From: Channallabes apus
Lineage: Eukaryota > Chordata > Actinopteri > Siluriformes > Clariidae
Length of the DNA: 64,000 bases
Direction of reading: 5' to 3'
Assembly: GCA_030522415.1 (NCBI GenBank)
Contig: CM060121.1
Span: forward strand, 21,250,642-21,314,641
Shown piece by piece: positions 10,166 to 58,885 of this stretch. How positions within the stretch are numbered: position 1 is the first letter of the stretch; each line of letters opens with the position of its first letter. The notes under the pieces were generated by a model. That model was not told the origin of the DNA and made no database searches. It saw only the letters and a program-made list of their open reading frames with translations. Both the position numbers and the translations under genes were made by a program.

Positions 10166-10480
10166 TTCAAATTCAAATTTTATTTGTCACATACACAGTC
10201 ATACACAGTACGAAATGCAGTGAAATGCTTATACGACCGCCAGTGACCTTAAGAAATAAAATAAAAACTTGTACGTAAGGAATAAATATGAATAAAAAGA
10301 AGTACTAAAGAAAATAAATTTAACTATTTAAAAAAACTGTACAAATAAGGGCATGATAAAAAATATTACAAAATATAGAAATATTTGAAAGTGGCAGTGG
10401 TTGTGCAAATATGCATACAATGTGACTTATTAAAGTGTCTTGTGCAATGGTCCAGATATATAAATATGTAGTGCGTGTAA
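10166..10480. repeat. fish interspersed repeat (LINE-tail/SINE-like)
   Basis: Contains TTTTATTTGTCACATACACA, GTCATACACAGTACGAAATG, CAGTGAAATGCTTATACGAC and later TGTGCAATGGTCCAGATATA, phrases I recognise from a common teleost interspersed repeat. Exact family and ends are unclear. Confidence 0.5.
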
Positions 10481-10529
10481 TATAAATATTTTTCCCCCAC
10501 ATGAATTTCTCAATAGCCCATAAACTCAC

Positions 10530-10763
10530 TCAGTCACCGTCTATATTGCAGGATGGTGGGGGGGCCTGGAGCCGATTCCAGGAGACTTGAGTCACGACTG
10601 AGGTACACCACGGACAGGGTGCTAATCCATTCCCTGGCACGCACACACACACACAAAACTGGACATTTGAAACTCCATCCACAAAGGCCTGAGGTGAGAG
10701 TCGAACCCAGACACTGCAGGTGCAGGACAGCAGTGCTGACCACTAAGCCACCGTGCTGCCCCC
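10530..10763 (-). repeat. tRNA-derived SINE copy (inverted)
   Basis: Same family as the copy at 249-498. On the plus strand it reads GGATGGTGGGGGGGCCTGGA, GCCGATTCCAGGAGACTTGA, an (AC)n, then the complement of box B (GAGTCGAACCCAG) and of box A (AGTGCTGACCACTAAGCCAC), ending TGCTGCCCC. Internal parts are decayed. Confidence 0.7.
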
Positions 10764-11109
10764 TACAGTCAGTAGTATTTCAAATTTCAAACTAACTATT
10801 CAACAGCGTTTAGATGTGTGTGTGTTTTTTTTTTTTTTACATAGGCTGATATAATCAAACTTATTTTAATGACAATATGCATCTGTAGTAGATAATTAAT
10901 AACTTTAGGTGTTTTATTAGCTATGTGTTAAATGATTTTATCATGATTTTAGGAATGGATATTTACAAAAAATGGTTTGTGTCCAAGAAGAAAACCTTTT
11001 TCTTTAGGTGTGTGTATACATTGCTGTGACAAAAAGCACTTTTGCATACTGTATTTGTCACACCTAAATGATTGATATTATATTACACAAAAGTAACTGT
11101 AGTGAATAC

Positions 11110-11850
11110 TGCGGAAAATGCAGTTTTTAAATGATGATTTGATTTATTAAGGCAAATGTGGTCCAAACCTACATGGCCCTGTGTGAAAAAGGAATTGCCC
11201 CCTTGCTAAATCTTAAAAGAACTTAAGTGCCACAGCCAGAACTTACTTGCCACACCCAGGCATGCTTACTGCGAGACCTGTTGAATCAAGAAGTGACTTA
11301 AATAGAACCTTTCTGAGAACATGAAGTATGCTAAAAGATCTAAAAACAACAACAACAACACAATGCTCTGACCTTAAGAAATGCTTGGAACTCCAACAAG
11401 CCATGTTGAGAGCCATTAACTCAGTGATTTGTTGGAGTTCCAAAGGTAACCCTTTCCAGACTGATACATCAATTACTTTGTTTCTTGTTATCATTTAAGT
11501 GTGACAAATATGCAAAAATACACAGGCCTAAAAAAAAAAAATAAGTAAAAGTCTTTGCCAGTTATTGCAAATGCTTGATTGCATTTGTAACCATCAAGAG
11601 TGGCACAACCAGTTATTAGGTTTAGAGGGCAATAATAATAATTTTTTTTTTACACAGGGCCGGTAGTTTTAGACAACTTTTCCCCCCTTAATAAATGAAA
11701 TCATTATTTAAAATCCATTTTTGTATTTACCCTGGTTATCTTTGTGTAATATTAAAATTAGTTTGATGATCTGAATCATTTAAATGTGAAAAATGTGAAA
11801 AAATGGCAAAAAAAACCCCACCCTTGCAAATACTTTATTACTGTATACGA
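11110..11850. repeat. degenerate DNA-transposon-like repeat
   Basis: Contains CATGGCCCTGTGTGAAAAAG near the left side, AAGTGTGACAAATATGCAAA in the middle and ACACAGGGCCGGTAG and TTTGATGATCTGAATCATTT further right, phrases seen in a common teleost DNA repeat. Copies appear rearranged. The 11.85-14.0 kb stretch after it shows only a GACA/GGCA/GGAT simple repeat (about 11993-12034) and AT-rich sequence. Confidence 0.4.
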
Positions 11851-14800
11851 GTATATGTATATGTGTGTATAAGTGTAGTTATATAAGAATATAAACAAAC
11901 AAACAAAGTAAATAAATGTTTCTTGGTCCATTAAAGAGTTACAGAGACTTTAGCATCCCTTTCATTAAAATGCAGAGTTTTATTGAGAGAAGGACAGACA
12001 GACAGGCAGGCAGACAGAGAGACGGATGGATGGATGACCTACCTGGAGCCATTAAAACGTTTTTTTAACTTTCACACACAAAACCGCCAAAAGCGTTGCA
12101 CTGTATTCAAATGTTGCACAATGTCGATTTTCATTTTATTTTTTTATAAAAAAAACACTAACCGTCACAAATTTTAAGGTGTGCTCTAGATAAAATGTGC
12201 ATCCTACAAGACACATTAATGACAGATTTTAAATCCATTAAATTATTAAGAGACCTGTAAATCTACAATGTAACAACTTTAGTTAGCTGATCGCGCGTTT
12301 CATCTTATTTCTTTCATGGACATTTTGGCTGCATCGTTAAAAATACATTACTTTCTCTTCCTGCTGCTCTGTGCAAAGAAAGTGTTCGTTTCCCTCAGAC
12401 TGAAGATGAAACAATTTTACCTTTTACTTCCACATGCTGGAAAAATATGAAGTGTTTCTACCGTTTCAAGTCGGTCACTACGTGGAACCCAGCGTGTCCA
12501 GAAAATACATCGCATTTTATACTTGCATGAATGTTTATTTAGATCTCTATCTTTATTCTATAGAAATATTTTAGCTTAAAAGACACTTTTCACTTTTGTT
12601 TTCTAATTCCTTTGAGCTACAGAATAATTACAAAGAAAGAAAATGAAAGAACCCAATTTAAACACACCATATTTCAGGTTATTGTATTGGACAATATTTT
12701 AAAATATTTAATATTGCCGCAGATCTTATCAGATTCAACGGATAATGTTATAAAATTGCGTAAAAGGGACAACATTTTTACAAACATGCTGTTATACTGT
12801 ATAGAGTTCTATTAAATATTGCAAATAGCTTACTATTATGCCACAACGTTAACGCCGAATCGTTGGAATAATTTAATTAAGACCAAGTTTTAATTTAATC
12901 TTTAGTGCCCCAATATAAAAATTTATAAACACAATGGAAAACAAATCTGTAATCAATTAGACTGTTTCAAAACTCTATTCAATAGGAATAAGAACTATTG
13001 TAGACAAATTGTTTTATTCATTTGAACAGATTTCTGTCGATGAGAGAATGACGCAATTTAAACGTTATAATGGCGCTTCAATATTAATCAACAAACATTA
13101 ACATTTATTGAAAACATACGAATATAATTAAGTTGCTGAGTTTGAAAGTGTTAACCCATAAACAGGTCTCGGTTCCCGACTAAATTTCACATTTCAAACA
13201 AAACCATAACGAATGTAATGCTGCTGAAAGCCTTTGAATAATTCCGCTGTTTTATTTGACTGAAAATTGTTTTTAAATAAAATAAACAGCACAGGTGAAC
13301 AGCTTTACAGAAAATACTGGACATTTTAAATAATTAAATATTTACTTCAGGCGATTAACTATTGTGTATATAATCTAATATTTGGTCATATGGGTCATGC
13401 ATCTCACACAAGAAAATAATAAAAACTTAATAAAAAATGTTTTTGATGCCAAAATAATAAGAAAAAACGTATAAACCCCCCAAAATATAACCCCTAACTG
13501 TCTACAGGTAAATCAAGCACTTTGCACAGAAACTGATGTAAAAAGTTGTTTTATTTGCATTACCATAATATTACTGTTGAGAACTCAAATTTTACTCCTG
13601 CTACCTATGTAAAAGTTGTGCTTTCTCACCTTTTGAATCCGACTTTATCCCCTCTCCATCTGTAACGCTCATCTCTAATATTAAATGCTTTCACAAAAAC
13701 AGTTAAAATTTTCCAGTTTGTGCTCCTCCTACAGGTGTTGGAATATTGGAGAATAAGTATAACTTCTGTCTGCTCATCAACATGAGTTGTTTCAAATGTG
13801 TAAATCTTCAAATCGTGATAATTATAATCTCCTAATAGATTAATACATTAATTAACTTAATAAATAAATAAATAAATGCCCTTTTGCTAAATCATCTTCA
13901 ATATAAACATATAAAAAACATTTAGGGCTTCTTCAGCTGTTCATCTGGAAGAAGCTTTAATATTTCCATGTCAGAAAGTGCCCCAACCTGTTTAGGATTT
14001 TACAGATATAATAGGTTTGCATTTATTATTTAAAAGAAATCACCATGGCTCTTAAATCGACATTTTTGTAACGTTTCAATACAGGTTAAAAAGAAAAGAA
14101 AAAAAAGAATGTTTCAGTTATTACTACAACAAGGCTAAATGATTTAACAAGCTTTTAATTTATCACCTAATTGGATAATTAAACCACATTACTTAAAATG
14201 TAGTAATTAATTTGAATGACCTCACACACAAAAAACAGCAAAGACACACATTTACCAGTTTTCTCATCTTTTAATAACACATTCATATCTATGCTCTGTA
14301 TTGTTTACAAGAAGTTCAGAACAAATGTGGATGAGAAATGAAAGAAAATTGTCAGGCAGAAAGGTGAAAATCCAGATAGTGTCCATGGCACCTGCTATAA
14401 GAGGGGGCTGTGGGTTGGGGTGAGATGTGATACATCACTCTTCTTCCTCTCCTCCTCCTAAATTGTGCCCTAGTCAGCTAAATAGTTCTTTACTTGCCTG
14501 TTGCATCAATAAAGATTAAAAAAGAAAGAAATGATTTCAGTATCATGCTGCTCTGCAATGTCTGAACGAGTACTATGTTGCAGTTCACAGAGAGAGCGAG
14601 AGAGAGAGAATTCTAATGCATCCAAAATGAGATACAATCCTATGTCATTCCAAAAGCAATCAGAAAAATTATTCAAATAAAAGATGAAGAATTGCAAACT
14701 TAAGAACGTAAGTCAATCTAATGAGGAATGGAAAAAAAAGAAATTGAATAATGAAATTGATATTATCCTTTTTACTTTCCCCTCCCCATTCTGTTTATTT

Positions 14801-15076
14801 CTATTTAACAATCAATTTTGAATAATGGTCTAAATAATGGCGAAAACAAAATCATCTTTGGAAGAAAAGGTATTCTTTTTTTTAATTAATACACTATCCA
14901 CTACAGTATATGGAGATGCTTCTACCCAGTTGTTTACATAATTAATTTTATTACTTGTTTTTTCATTGAGTCTTTAAAAAAAAAAAAAAACTTTTTTTTT
15001 TATTCATTTTTTTTTAACTTTTTGTGTCCTTTTCTCCATTTTACATTTATCCTATTTATTATTATGTGTTCTCTAA

Positions 15077-15083
15077 GAGGTAG
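15077..15083 (-). promoter_or_regulatory. let-7 7mer seed match, distal igf2bp1 3'UTR
   Basis: Plus strand GAGGTAG (7mer-m8 match, no A1). It is weaker and more distal than the other sites and depends on the UTR end. Confidence 0.3.
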
Positions 15084-15734
15084 ATCAACAAAAAAAAGTT
15101 ACTTGAATATAGGCATCATGCTCCTTGATGGAAAAGATAAAATAAAAAGGAAGGACTGTGGGGTGGAAAGCTGAGGATCAGAGGGACTCCAATTTCCCTT
15201 CATGCTGATCTGGGTCACATCCATCATCAGTCAATACAAAAGTAACACCATTACTGTCATCCAGGTAACTTTACCAATGCAACGAAGTGAACTCTGTGAC
15301 TGTTTGTATGGAGTACTAGCTTAATGGGAGTTTGAAACTAAGCAGAATCAGGAAGTAGAGTAATGTGTTAGTGAGTATTTACATGTCATGAGTGAAGGCA
15401 GCACTTCACATTTTCACGTGCTCTCAAAAATTGACTGAGTAGTGACACAATGGGTAGGTTAAACTAGAGGGTTCTCCATGTTCCTGATACTTCACTGCTT
15501 GTAACCAAACCAAGTCTTCCCAACATTTAACACCCAGATCATCTCTGCTCACCTAATCCTCACCTCCCTTCCCTCTTTCACGGCCTCAACTCTAAAATAA
15601 AGAGTGACTGAAAACAAAAATATGAGAAGCAAAAGAAAGGAAAAAAAAAATAATAAATTAAAGAAATTAAAGTGAAAAAGTAACATGCACTTTCGCTCTT
15701 GTCAGGTTGATAAAACAATCTTATGGCTAAGTCT

Positions 15735-15742
15735 TGAGGTAG
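15735..15742 (-). promoter_or_regulatory. let-7 8mer seed match in igf2bp1 3'UTR
   Basis: Plus strand TGAGGTAG corresponds to CUACCUCA in the minus-strand transcript, about 3.9 kb after the stop codon. It functions only if the UTR extends this far. Confidence 0.45.
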
Positions 15743-16259
15743 CGTTTCCTAGTTATGTGAGGTTTAATTCGTCATTAGCACCCAAATGGTTTCTTTGAGC
15801 GAAGGCCAGAAACTAGCAGGATGAAATTCCTGTGGTGTGCATCTATCAGTCTGCTACACCTGACTAGTATGAGGTTAGATCTGTTGCCTATGTGTATATC
15901 TGTGCACTGAAATGGATAGACTTTTTATCCTTTCATAATTCTATGATCTCCAGAGTGTTAACAGTCCTTGTAAAGGAATTGCATAAGAATCACAAAAACA
16001 TGCAGTTGTTTTCCTGAAACTTGTAGTATACAGGTTGGGTGGCATTTCATATATATATTTTTTCTTTCTTAAACAGAGCGCGTGCTGAAGTGGAAGTTAT
16101 TAGTCTTCACACTACACCTAAAACTGCTTGAACAACCTAGATCGGATCTTAACGGAGTAAATAAAAATCTGTTTGGCACAGGCGTTAACTGCATTATGAG
16201 TAACTGGTTAGTATTTTAAATGCTCTAATAGCAGTACAAGATATCTCTGTGCTTTTCTA

Positions 16260-16301
16260 AAAAAAAAAAAAAAAAAAAAAACCTGATCGAGAGAGAGAGG
16301 G

Positions 16302-16330
<29 letters not shown>
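16260..16330. repeat. poly(A) plus (GA)n simple repeat in igf2bp1 3'UTR
   Basis: About 22 A followed within a few bases by a long GA run (16288-16329). In the minus-strand transcript this is a CU-rich tract next to a U tract, a possible pyrimidine-binding site. Confidence 0.85.
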
Positions 16331-16332
<2 letters not shown>

Positions 16333-18249
16333 TAATTGATTCAACTGAAGTCAATACAAATTTTTCTTGGTGGGGGAAAAGAAAAACTAAAAACAAGGGC
16401 CAAACGACTGAACAGAACTGAGAAAACAGACACAAACAAGGCCAGCGTGAGAGAGGGTGAAGGTCTATACCAAACCGAAGGGGAGAAAAAAAAAAAAAAA
16501 AAAGTCATTTATATGTAGCAAATAATGTGAATCAAAGAAAAATAAAATTACGAAATCGTGTACAGGGTTTAAAGGAGAAATAGATGGAGGACATAAGTGA
16601 AAGGAGAGGAGGGAGATGAGTGTAGTATTCATCATACATTCAGCAACACTGCATGACTACTCATTTCAAATAACCTAGAATTAATATCCACTAAATCTGC
16701 GAGAACAAAAAGCCTAAACTCTGTTTAAGTAAGCTTTCATAAATGTCTACCTTTCTTTAAAAAAAAAAAAAAAAGTCGGCCCATCTTCCTCTCAACTTTT
16801 TTACACCTTACATTCCAATGTAAAATTGAACAGCTTAACTCCATATTTCCCCAGTTTTTAAAGATGCTAGAGATTTTTCAGTTATGTTCCTTTTTTTTTT
16901 TTTTGTTTTGCCTAAAACTGATGAAACAGTACACAACCAGATGTCATGTCCAAATAAAGCTTGCTGTTAAACAAAAGGCTGCAGTCTGAACAAATCTAAA
17001 GTGGTGTGTGTGTCTTATGTTCTGACAGAAACCTACAGGCTAAGGACACAAAGACTTCCTTCCCACCCGAGGAGGAGAATATTTTCTACATCAGTGCAAC
17101 CTGAACACTGCTGTTCTTCTGAGAAAAAGGGAAGCGTAAAAAAAAATAAATAAAAGCACAAAGATTTTAACCTGTGAGTGAAGACGAGCACACCAAAAAG
17201 CGTCATCTAGCCAGGTGGAATGTGCACTCATTGAAAAAGGATTCTGGCAGTATCTGTTAATCTTTCACATTTAAATCGCTACATATTGCCCAGCTTTGTC
17301 CATGTGTCTTTTTTTTTTTATCCTAAAAATACAAAAGTTTTCAGTTGCTTTTTTTTTTGCGATTTATATACAGGTTAAATCTGTTGCTCTTGTGAAGTGA
17401 CTGCTTTCTTCATTTTTCGCTCCCATTTTCCAAAGTATTCTCAATCAGTTAAAAATTATTAACTGAGAGGATAGGATAGGATGTTTTTTCTGTCTTTTTT
17501 AACACTCAAACCACTTTTCATTAACAAAAAAAAAAAAACTATACACTTTAACTGTTTTCCTTTTCTTTTTCATTCTTTTTTTCTTAAAAAAAAATAAATC
17601 ATGCATTCCATCACACGCACTTAAAGGATGATGAGTAAGTATTATGCTGAACCTAAACTCAATATAGTACAGAGAGCTACTGGGCTGCTTCTCAATATAT
17701 AGTCATGGCACAAAACTTGCACCCGAGGCAGACTCCAGGCCTTCAGTGCATAACGTTCATGGCAACACTGCTGGAGAAACCAACATAATGGAGTCAGATA
17801 GATGTGCAATGCATCCTTCAGTCAGAGCTACTGTCAGTTATTAATAAAAGTAAGTTAGTATGTCAAATACTTCTAAGCTTTTCATGTTCATTTAAGTCAG
17901 GAGATAAACCATCATGACTGTCGCACCACTACGTAGAACGTCTGAGACGTCAAATTCAGTTGGTTATAGGTCCAAAGACAGCTGTGAAAACTCTGCCTGC
18001 ACAGATTCAGCAAAATAGCAAAACATTCATGCCTCTTGCTTATATGGATTCTTTTGAAATTAAAGGTGGAACGGTGTGGGGTGCCATTCATACACGCTCA
18101 CATACACACGAAAAACAGGGGGAAAAATATCCAACAATAACTAAAAATATTTTTCCTTAAAAAAATAAAATATTCAGGACTATCAGCTTTTATATAAAAC
18201 ACCAGCAAGCCAAAAAAGGAAAAGAAAAAAAAAAAGCCGTTAGGAATAC

Positions 18250-18273
18250 TGAGGTAACAATACCCTGAGGTAG
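18250..18273 (-). promoter_or_regulatory. paired let-7 seed matches in igf2bp1 3'UTR
   Basis: The plus strand reads TGAGGTA at 18250-18256 and TGAGGTAG at 18266-18273. The minus-strand mRNA therefore carries a 7mer-A1 and an 8mer let-7 target site, with starts 16 nt apart. let-7 repression of IGF2BP1 through 3'UTR sites is established in vertebrates. Close spacing of this kind is associated with cooperative repression. Confidence 0.55.
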
Positions 18274-19665
18274 GTTTCTATTTTTTTCCTATCTAATCTG
18301 TTCGAAGATGATGAGTGAAGAAAGCCAGATTTCTGGCCTCCTCATCAGCATACTCGAAAGGAGTGGGGGAGAGAGTGAGAGTGCAGAAGTCATTTTAACA
18401 TCACCCGCTGTTGACCTCTGACCTAAAGGCAGGGCGGAGTGCTGGACAATGGGACGTTGCATCTTTCATTTTTCATCCTAAACCAAAGGCTGAATTTGTC
18501 AACATATATCAAGTTCAATCGAATTTATATTATTTAGATGATACATTGATCCTATTTCATCTTTCCAATGAAAGTAAAAACCCTCTTTTTTTCCCCCAAA
18601 TCAGGACCTAGCAGCACAGTGCTCTTTCTCCCAGTGGCTTTCAGTTAAATCTTGGTTAAAAACATCCATCAGTAAAACCCAGATACTGAAAGCTAATTTT
18701 AAATATCTCAAAATATCTAGGAAAGGTCTGATCCCAGTGCCGCATTCCCTTTCCACTGCCGTTTTCTCTGCTCTCTGAGGGGCCAGGTTAACTCACATAT
18801 CATATATATATAATATATATAAAATATGCCATTTGGGCGTGGGCCACGCACCGGCAAGCATTGCGGGCGTAGTTCAGGGCTGGAGGTGAAGTTTACATTT
18901 CGGAGCTGAGCCTCTGCAATAGAACTGCAGGGTCAGCCTCGGCCCGCCCACTGACTGTACCCTCACTGTGCTTCAACAGTGCTTTAATACAAATTCATGA
19001 AGATTATATTTACAACCTCATTTTTCTTCTTCTTTATTTGTCCCTACCCCCAACAGTTTACTGCCAGGGACTTAAAGAGCAGTGTTAACAGCTATGGCCC
19101 CTCCCGTAATTTCTTGTAGGCAAGGGATGAGCCACCTTGATGACTCGATGTGATGGGTTCTCCACTCCCCTCTCCCCGCCTCTGCCTCACTGCATTTCAT
19201 TATAATACCTCTGAATAAACATTTCTATACATATAGCTCTTCTTAAAAAAACACCCTTAAAATACTTGAGTGACTGGTGATGGCAGGGGTGCCCCAAGCG
19301 TAATACAAGAGCTTCTCTCAGGACTCTCAAGACCACATAGCCATGATTATTTCATAAGCTGCCACAAGGAATCCCAGCCATCCCCAGTCAGTCGACCTGG
19401 CATCTGGTCTCTGTTTCCTAGTTCTCTCTCCCTTTTCTTTTTTTTTTTCTTTTTTACCTATTTTTAAATCACTCAGTTCTAGTTTCTTTTCTCTAAACTT
19501 TTGTACTCTCTCAGGCATTTTTATTTCCTTTTTATTCCCCTCTTTGTTAAATGCTCATTTCTCCCTGTCTACCGCTGGGTCTATGTGTCGCTCTCTCTCA
19601 GTCAGTCCGCTGTTTCTCCTCCATCTGTCCATCCGTCTGTCCGTCCAGTTTAGGCCCGGAGCCCG

Positions 19666-54620
<34,955 letters not shown>

Positions 54621-56049
54621 CGACGGCACCGCCTCTAAAGCGACTCGAATTTACTAATTTTTTGTTTGCAAAGAGGAAACCACGTGGTCTGTCGGAGTAG
54701 CTGGAGAAGGGGCTGGACCTCGTCGACGTGTGTGTATGTATGTGTGTATAGAGCACAGCAGCAGATGGGCGTGTGTTGGGCCAGCTAGTCCTTCTGTGCA
54801 ATGGGCTTTCTTTACTACTGTGCAGTAGTAAGCTTGTGCCCTATCACGGAACCAACATAGCTGCATGTCAGGTCGGGGGTGAAATCTAAATAGCTTGTGC
54901 TTAGCCCAAGCCATGTTTGTGTTTATTCGAATTCCAACTAAACGCATACTGATGTGGTAAATTACTACAAGTGACTACCAATGACTTCTGCTTCTAGATA
55001 TTTCTCCCCCATTCTTGTGATAAAAAGCCTATACATATTTACGTCTGAAGATTCGGTCGTGACCGCACTGTACGAGCGGCCTAGGTTGTCTTCTGTATAA
55101 TGTTCACTGTTTAATAAATTAGGTACGTAACTATTATTTTTTTCACATGTATATAGTTTACTGAGGTCGTAAAAGTTTCTATGGAGCGGAATGTATTATT
55201 ATAATATATATATTTTTTTTTTACATTTTCTGAACTTCCATTGACACTATAAACCGAAACAGTGTTTCTCGCGCTTTTGGTAAATCTGATACATAAGTAA
55301 CATTCAGCTGTTATGACCGTACCACAAAAATTCACGTGCTTCTGCATTTACGTGAGAGTTCAGGCGTCTCTGCTGGAGATTTATAGCACCATAGCATAGC
55401 ACATAGGCTTTGACAATCGAGTCAAAATGGAGGGCTGTTAAAGTGCATGGCCTGCTGCTGCTGCATCCCGCCTACCTTCAGGAAGTGAGCGAATCAACTG
55501 TTGCACAAGACCCACATACGAACTGTGTTCTGTAGCTTTTCCATGCTACTTTCTGTGATATGACACAAAAAAGTGATCATTCACTCACGTGGTAAAGCTA
55601 TGAGTCAATAAACAACACTGGGAAGGTTTAGCATGGTTCTTGGAGGACTTGTACACGTGGCGGCAGAACCCCAGCCTCGTTTGAGAGAAAATGGCCTCTC
55701 ACGGGCTCCATGAAGCGCGCTGGCTTCACCGCTTGTTAGGCACCAGGAAAACATGAGCTTTTCATATTTTATCAGCTGTAGCTTTATTCTCCCCACTTTG
55801 TGGTGTGATGCACCCAAGGTATCTTATTTACTGAAGGCTAAATCCTTGCTTATTTGGTGTTAAAATTACAAAGCTAACGAGGTGATTTTCTTTTGCAATA
55901 GCAAGTATTTTTTCTTCGGTCGTGACTGTACCGTAAGGTGATGTTCAAAATGAATAGCATTATAATGATCTCTACATTTGTGCAAAATGGGAAAAGCAGA
56001 AATAAATGTGGTGTTTAAACTTTTTTTTAATTATGTTTTAAGTACTAAC

Positions 56050-56176
<127 letters not shown>

Positions 56177-58771
56177 ACAATGATCACAATGCAGTGATCA
56201 TTAAATATGGATTAATATGCACTTAAACACCCAGGTGCTTTATTTACCTGTATGTCCCACCCTTTTCGAACATGATAATCTGATGAACTAGTATGTACAT
56301 TTATATTTACAGCATTTTCCAGCCAGATACCCTTATCCAGAGTGACTTACATAAGTGCTTTTAAGTTTCCATCAATAAATATATCCTTACAATGGTTCAC
56401 TAATTTACTGACTAAAAAAACATCAGTCCAACAAAGTTAGGAATGTTTTTTTTTGTGGATGCATGTAATACTATGTATTAGTAACTAGTATGTATTAGGT
56501 ACACTTACCACAGTGATATACTTCCTAAATTATAAGTAAAGTCAAAGCTATGTATCAAATTACACACAGTGCACTCAGCTGCATGGATTTTATAGGTTTA
56601 TATATGTCACATATCACACACACTGGCTGGTTGTACTAGAGACAAATGGCTGTCATATGTCAATAAGAAAGCCTAAACCAGGAAACACATCCTTTACCTT
56701 TTTTTGTGCTACCAATTGTATTCACAGTAAATCTTAAGTCGGCTTGGTGTGATGTAGAAAACTTAACACCAGAGTGCCATTTGATGTTTCTGCCCTTCCA
56801 CTACTAGGCACCATGATTGCTGGAATATTTCAAATGTTTCAGTTTATTTGTAATGGTTTTAAGATAAAAATGTGCAATAGTACATTTCATGATGTCAAGC
56901 TTTTGTTGTGCTTGCAGTAATAGTGTGAAGTGATGTAATATTACTTGCTAAAATCTACTACTACAATGATCACTAGCCCATCTTCTATATTTCCTTTCCC
57001 AACTAATATAGTTCTCCTGCTCCAGAAGATCATTCTACTTCATTCATTTGATCAGCTCTGTTGAATAAGGGGTGGAAGTGACTCCTGTAACAAAGAAGAT
57101 TTGGTTAAGTATTTTCATATTGAGCAAATTATGACACTGAACTGAATTGGGTGTATTTAACGAGAATACAAAACTTTGCAATGTTACAGTGCTTTCAGAA
57201 AGCATTTGACACACAGATTCAGTGGAAGTGAACAGTGGTTGATGATTCAATGCGACCACTTCACTTGCAAATTTGTCTTGGGTTTCTGAATATTGGGTAG
57301 TTCTGAGTACTCTGCTATGAAAAAAAAATGTTTAAAGAAATGAAAAAGTAAAAAAATGAAAAGCATAATCTTTGTCCTTTAGGTTGAGACTCTTTTAAGA
57401 AGATACTCATATAAGGATGTCTTTGAACATTTATTTTGGATAATTGGGTAACCTACTTGATTTCTCTCTTAAACAGACGACCTTATGCTGTAATGTTAAA
57501 TACTGAAAACTTTTATGGGATTCTCTGACAAACTTAAGAATCCTAATATGGTGCAAGAAACTTTCTCTTAAACTGTAGCCTAGTATATTGTATAGGTAGG
57601 AGACCAACTGACCAGTAGTACAACTGTTTTATCACTTTGTCTATTGCTTAGAGAAAACTTGTATTATGTATATTTTAAATAGACCTTCTTCTAGATACTG
57701 GTGGTGTTTGGTTTCTTAAGCTCAGTGCATGCACTGGCGGACTTGGACCACTGGGCAGAAGGTCAAATCTTAATCTGCGCAAGTGATAAAGTTTGGACAA
57801 GATTATACTGTATAAGGAAAAACACAAAACAATCTTAAAGTGTTAGGGTTTTATACCAGAATAACATCATGAGATTGATATAAAGACTTGGGAAAGGATA
57901 TTATGAAAAATAACACTAAACTATGTATACCATGGTGTTTGGTGACATTAAGTCACTTGATTTGAATGTGTTTCTTTTTAAAGAACAACATACCATAATG
58001 TGAATAACCTATTAAATTATTAATTAAATCTAGTGAAGAAATCACCATATCAATATAGCTCCCAGAGACAAAAACAGCTCTAGTTATGGACACATATGGG
58101 ACCTGGACACATATTGGGAGAGGAAGTATGCAGATCTTACAGGTACCTAACATTAACTAATAAGTTTTTAGCTTAATGATTATTTTCCACATTTGAGTAA
58201 GCATTAATGCAGCAAAACTAAGGGGAAATGTCCACATTGCAGGAACAATTCTAGTATTTTATCTTAAAAATATCAACACAAAACACAACTTTGCTGTTAA
58301 AAAATCTAAAAGCTTTTCACTTAAATTTGTTTTAATTAGGATTTAAAAAAAAAAGGAATATGTATAGTTGGTTAAATGTTACCAGCATACGCTGCAAATG
58401 AATACAACACATAATACCGCAAAACTCTCTAAGTAGTAAATGGGCAGCATGACATTCAGTATGTACATTAAAATTTTAAATATTGATCAAAAAAATAAAT
58501 ATATCTATTGAACTTACTCATATTTTGTGTGTGTGGGGGGACCTCCCTCAATTGCTCGAATGCTAAACCAAATTTATGTATTTCTGTTCACAGGACATTA
58601 TACAGATTATACATAGAAAATACTGAAGTGTTTGCTTAAACAGCTCATTTATTTCACGTAGGCTGCCTAAATTAAAGGAGTCATGCTAACATTTTAGTAT
58701 CAGTGACATTAGAGGACTAACAACAGCATACAGTGTATTGCAGTAGTATAGTGATCAAATGAATAAGAGAT

Positions 58772-58791
58772 GGGGGGGGGGGGGGGGGGGG
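58772..58791. repeat. poly(G) tract
   Basis: A run of about 20 G following GAGAT, rare in an AT-rich genome and prone to assembly error. Confidence 0.85.
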
Positions 58792-58846
58792 ACAAGTTAA
58801 TATTTCCACATTTCAAATTTTTTTAAATAAAAAATAATTGTAAACT

Positions 58847-58885
58847 GTGCCTCTGTTGTGAACCCTTATTTCACAACAGAGGCAC
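58847..58885. other. perfect 16-bp stem-loop upstream of igf2bp1
   Basis: GTGCCTCTGTTGTGAA (58847-58862) and TTCACAACAGAGGCAC (58870-58885) are exact inverted repeats around the 7-nt loop CCCTTAT. Pairing stops abruptly at both outer ends. No gene is nearby. It could be a compact transposon remnant or a structured RNA. Confidence 0.6.

Larger units (their letters stand above)
14000..19665 (-). other. igf2bp1: probable igf2bp1 3' untranslated region
   Basis: Non-coding sequence directly downstream of the igf2bp1 stop on the minus strand. Human IGF2BP1 has an unusually long (multi-kb) 3'UTR controlled by let-7, so a long UTR is expected here. The sequence is AT-rich with many homopolymer and GA runs and no recognisable ORF. 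Four let-7 seed matches lie in it. The left end is a guess: several minus-strand AATAAA-type signals exist, and without transcript data I cannot choose one. Confidence 0.5.
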
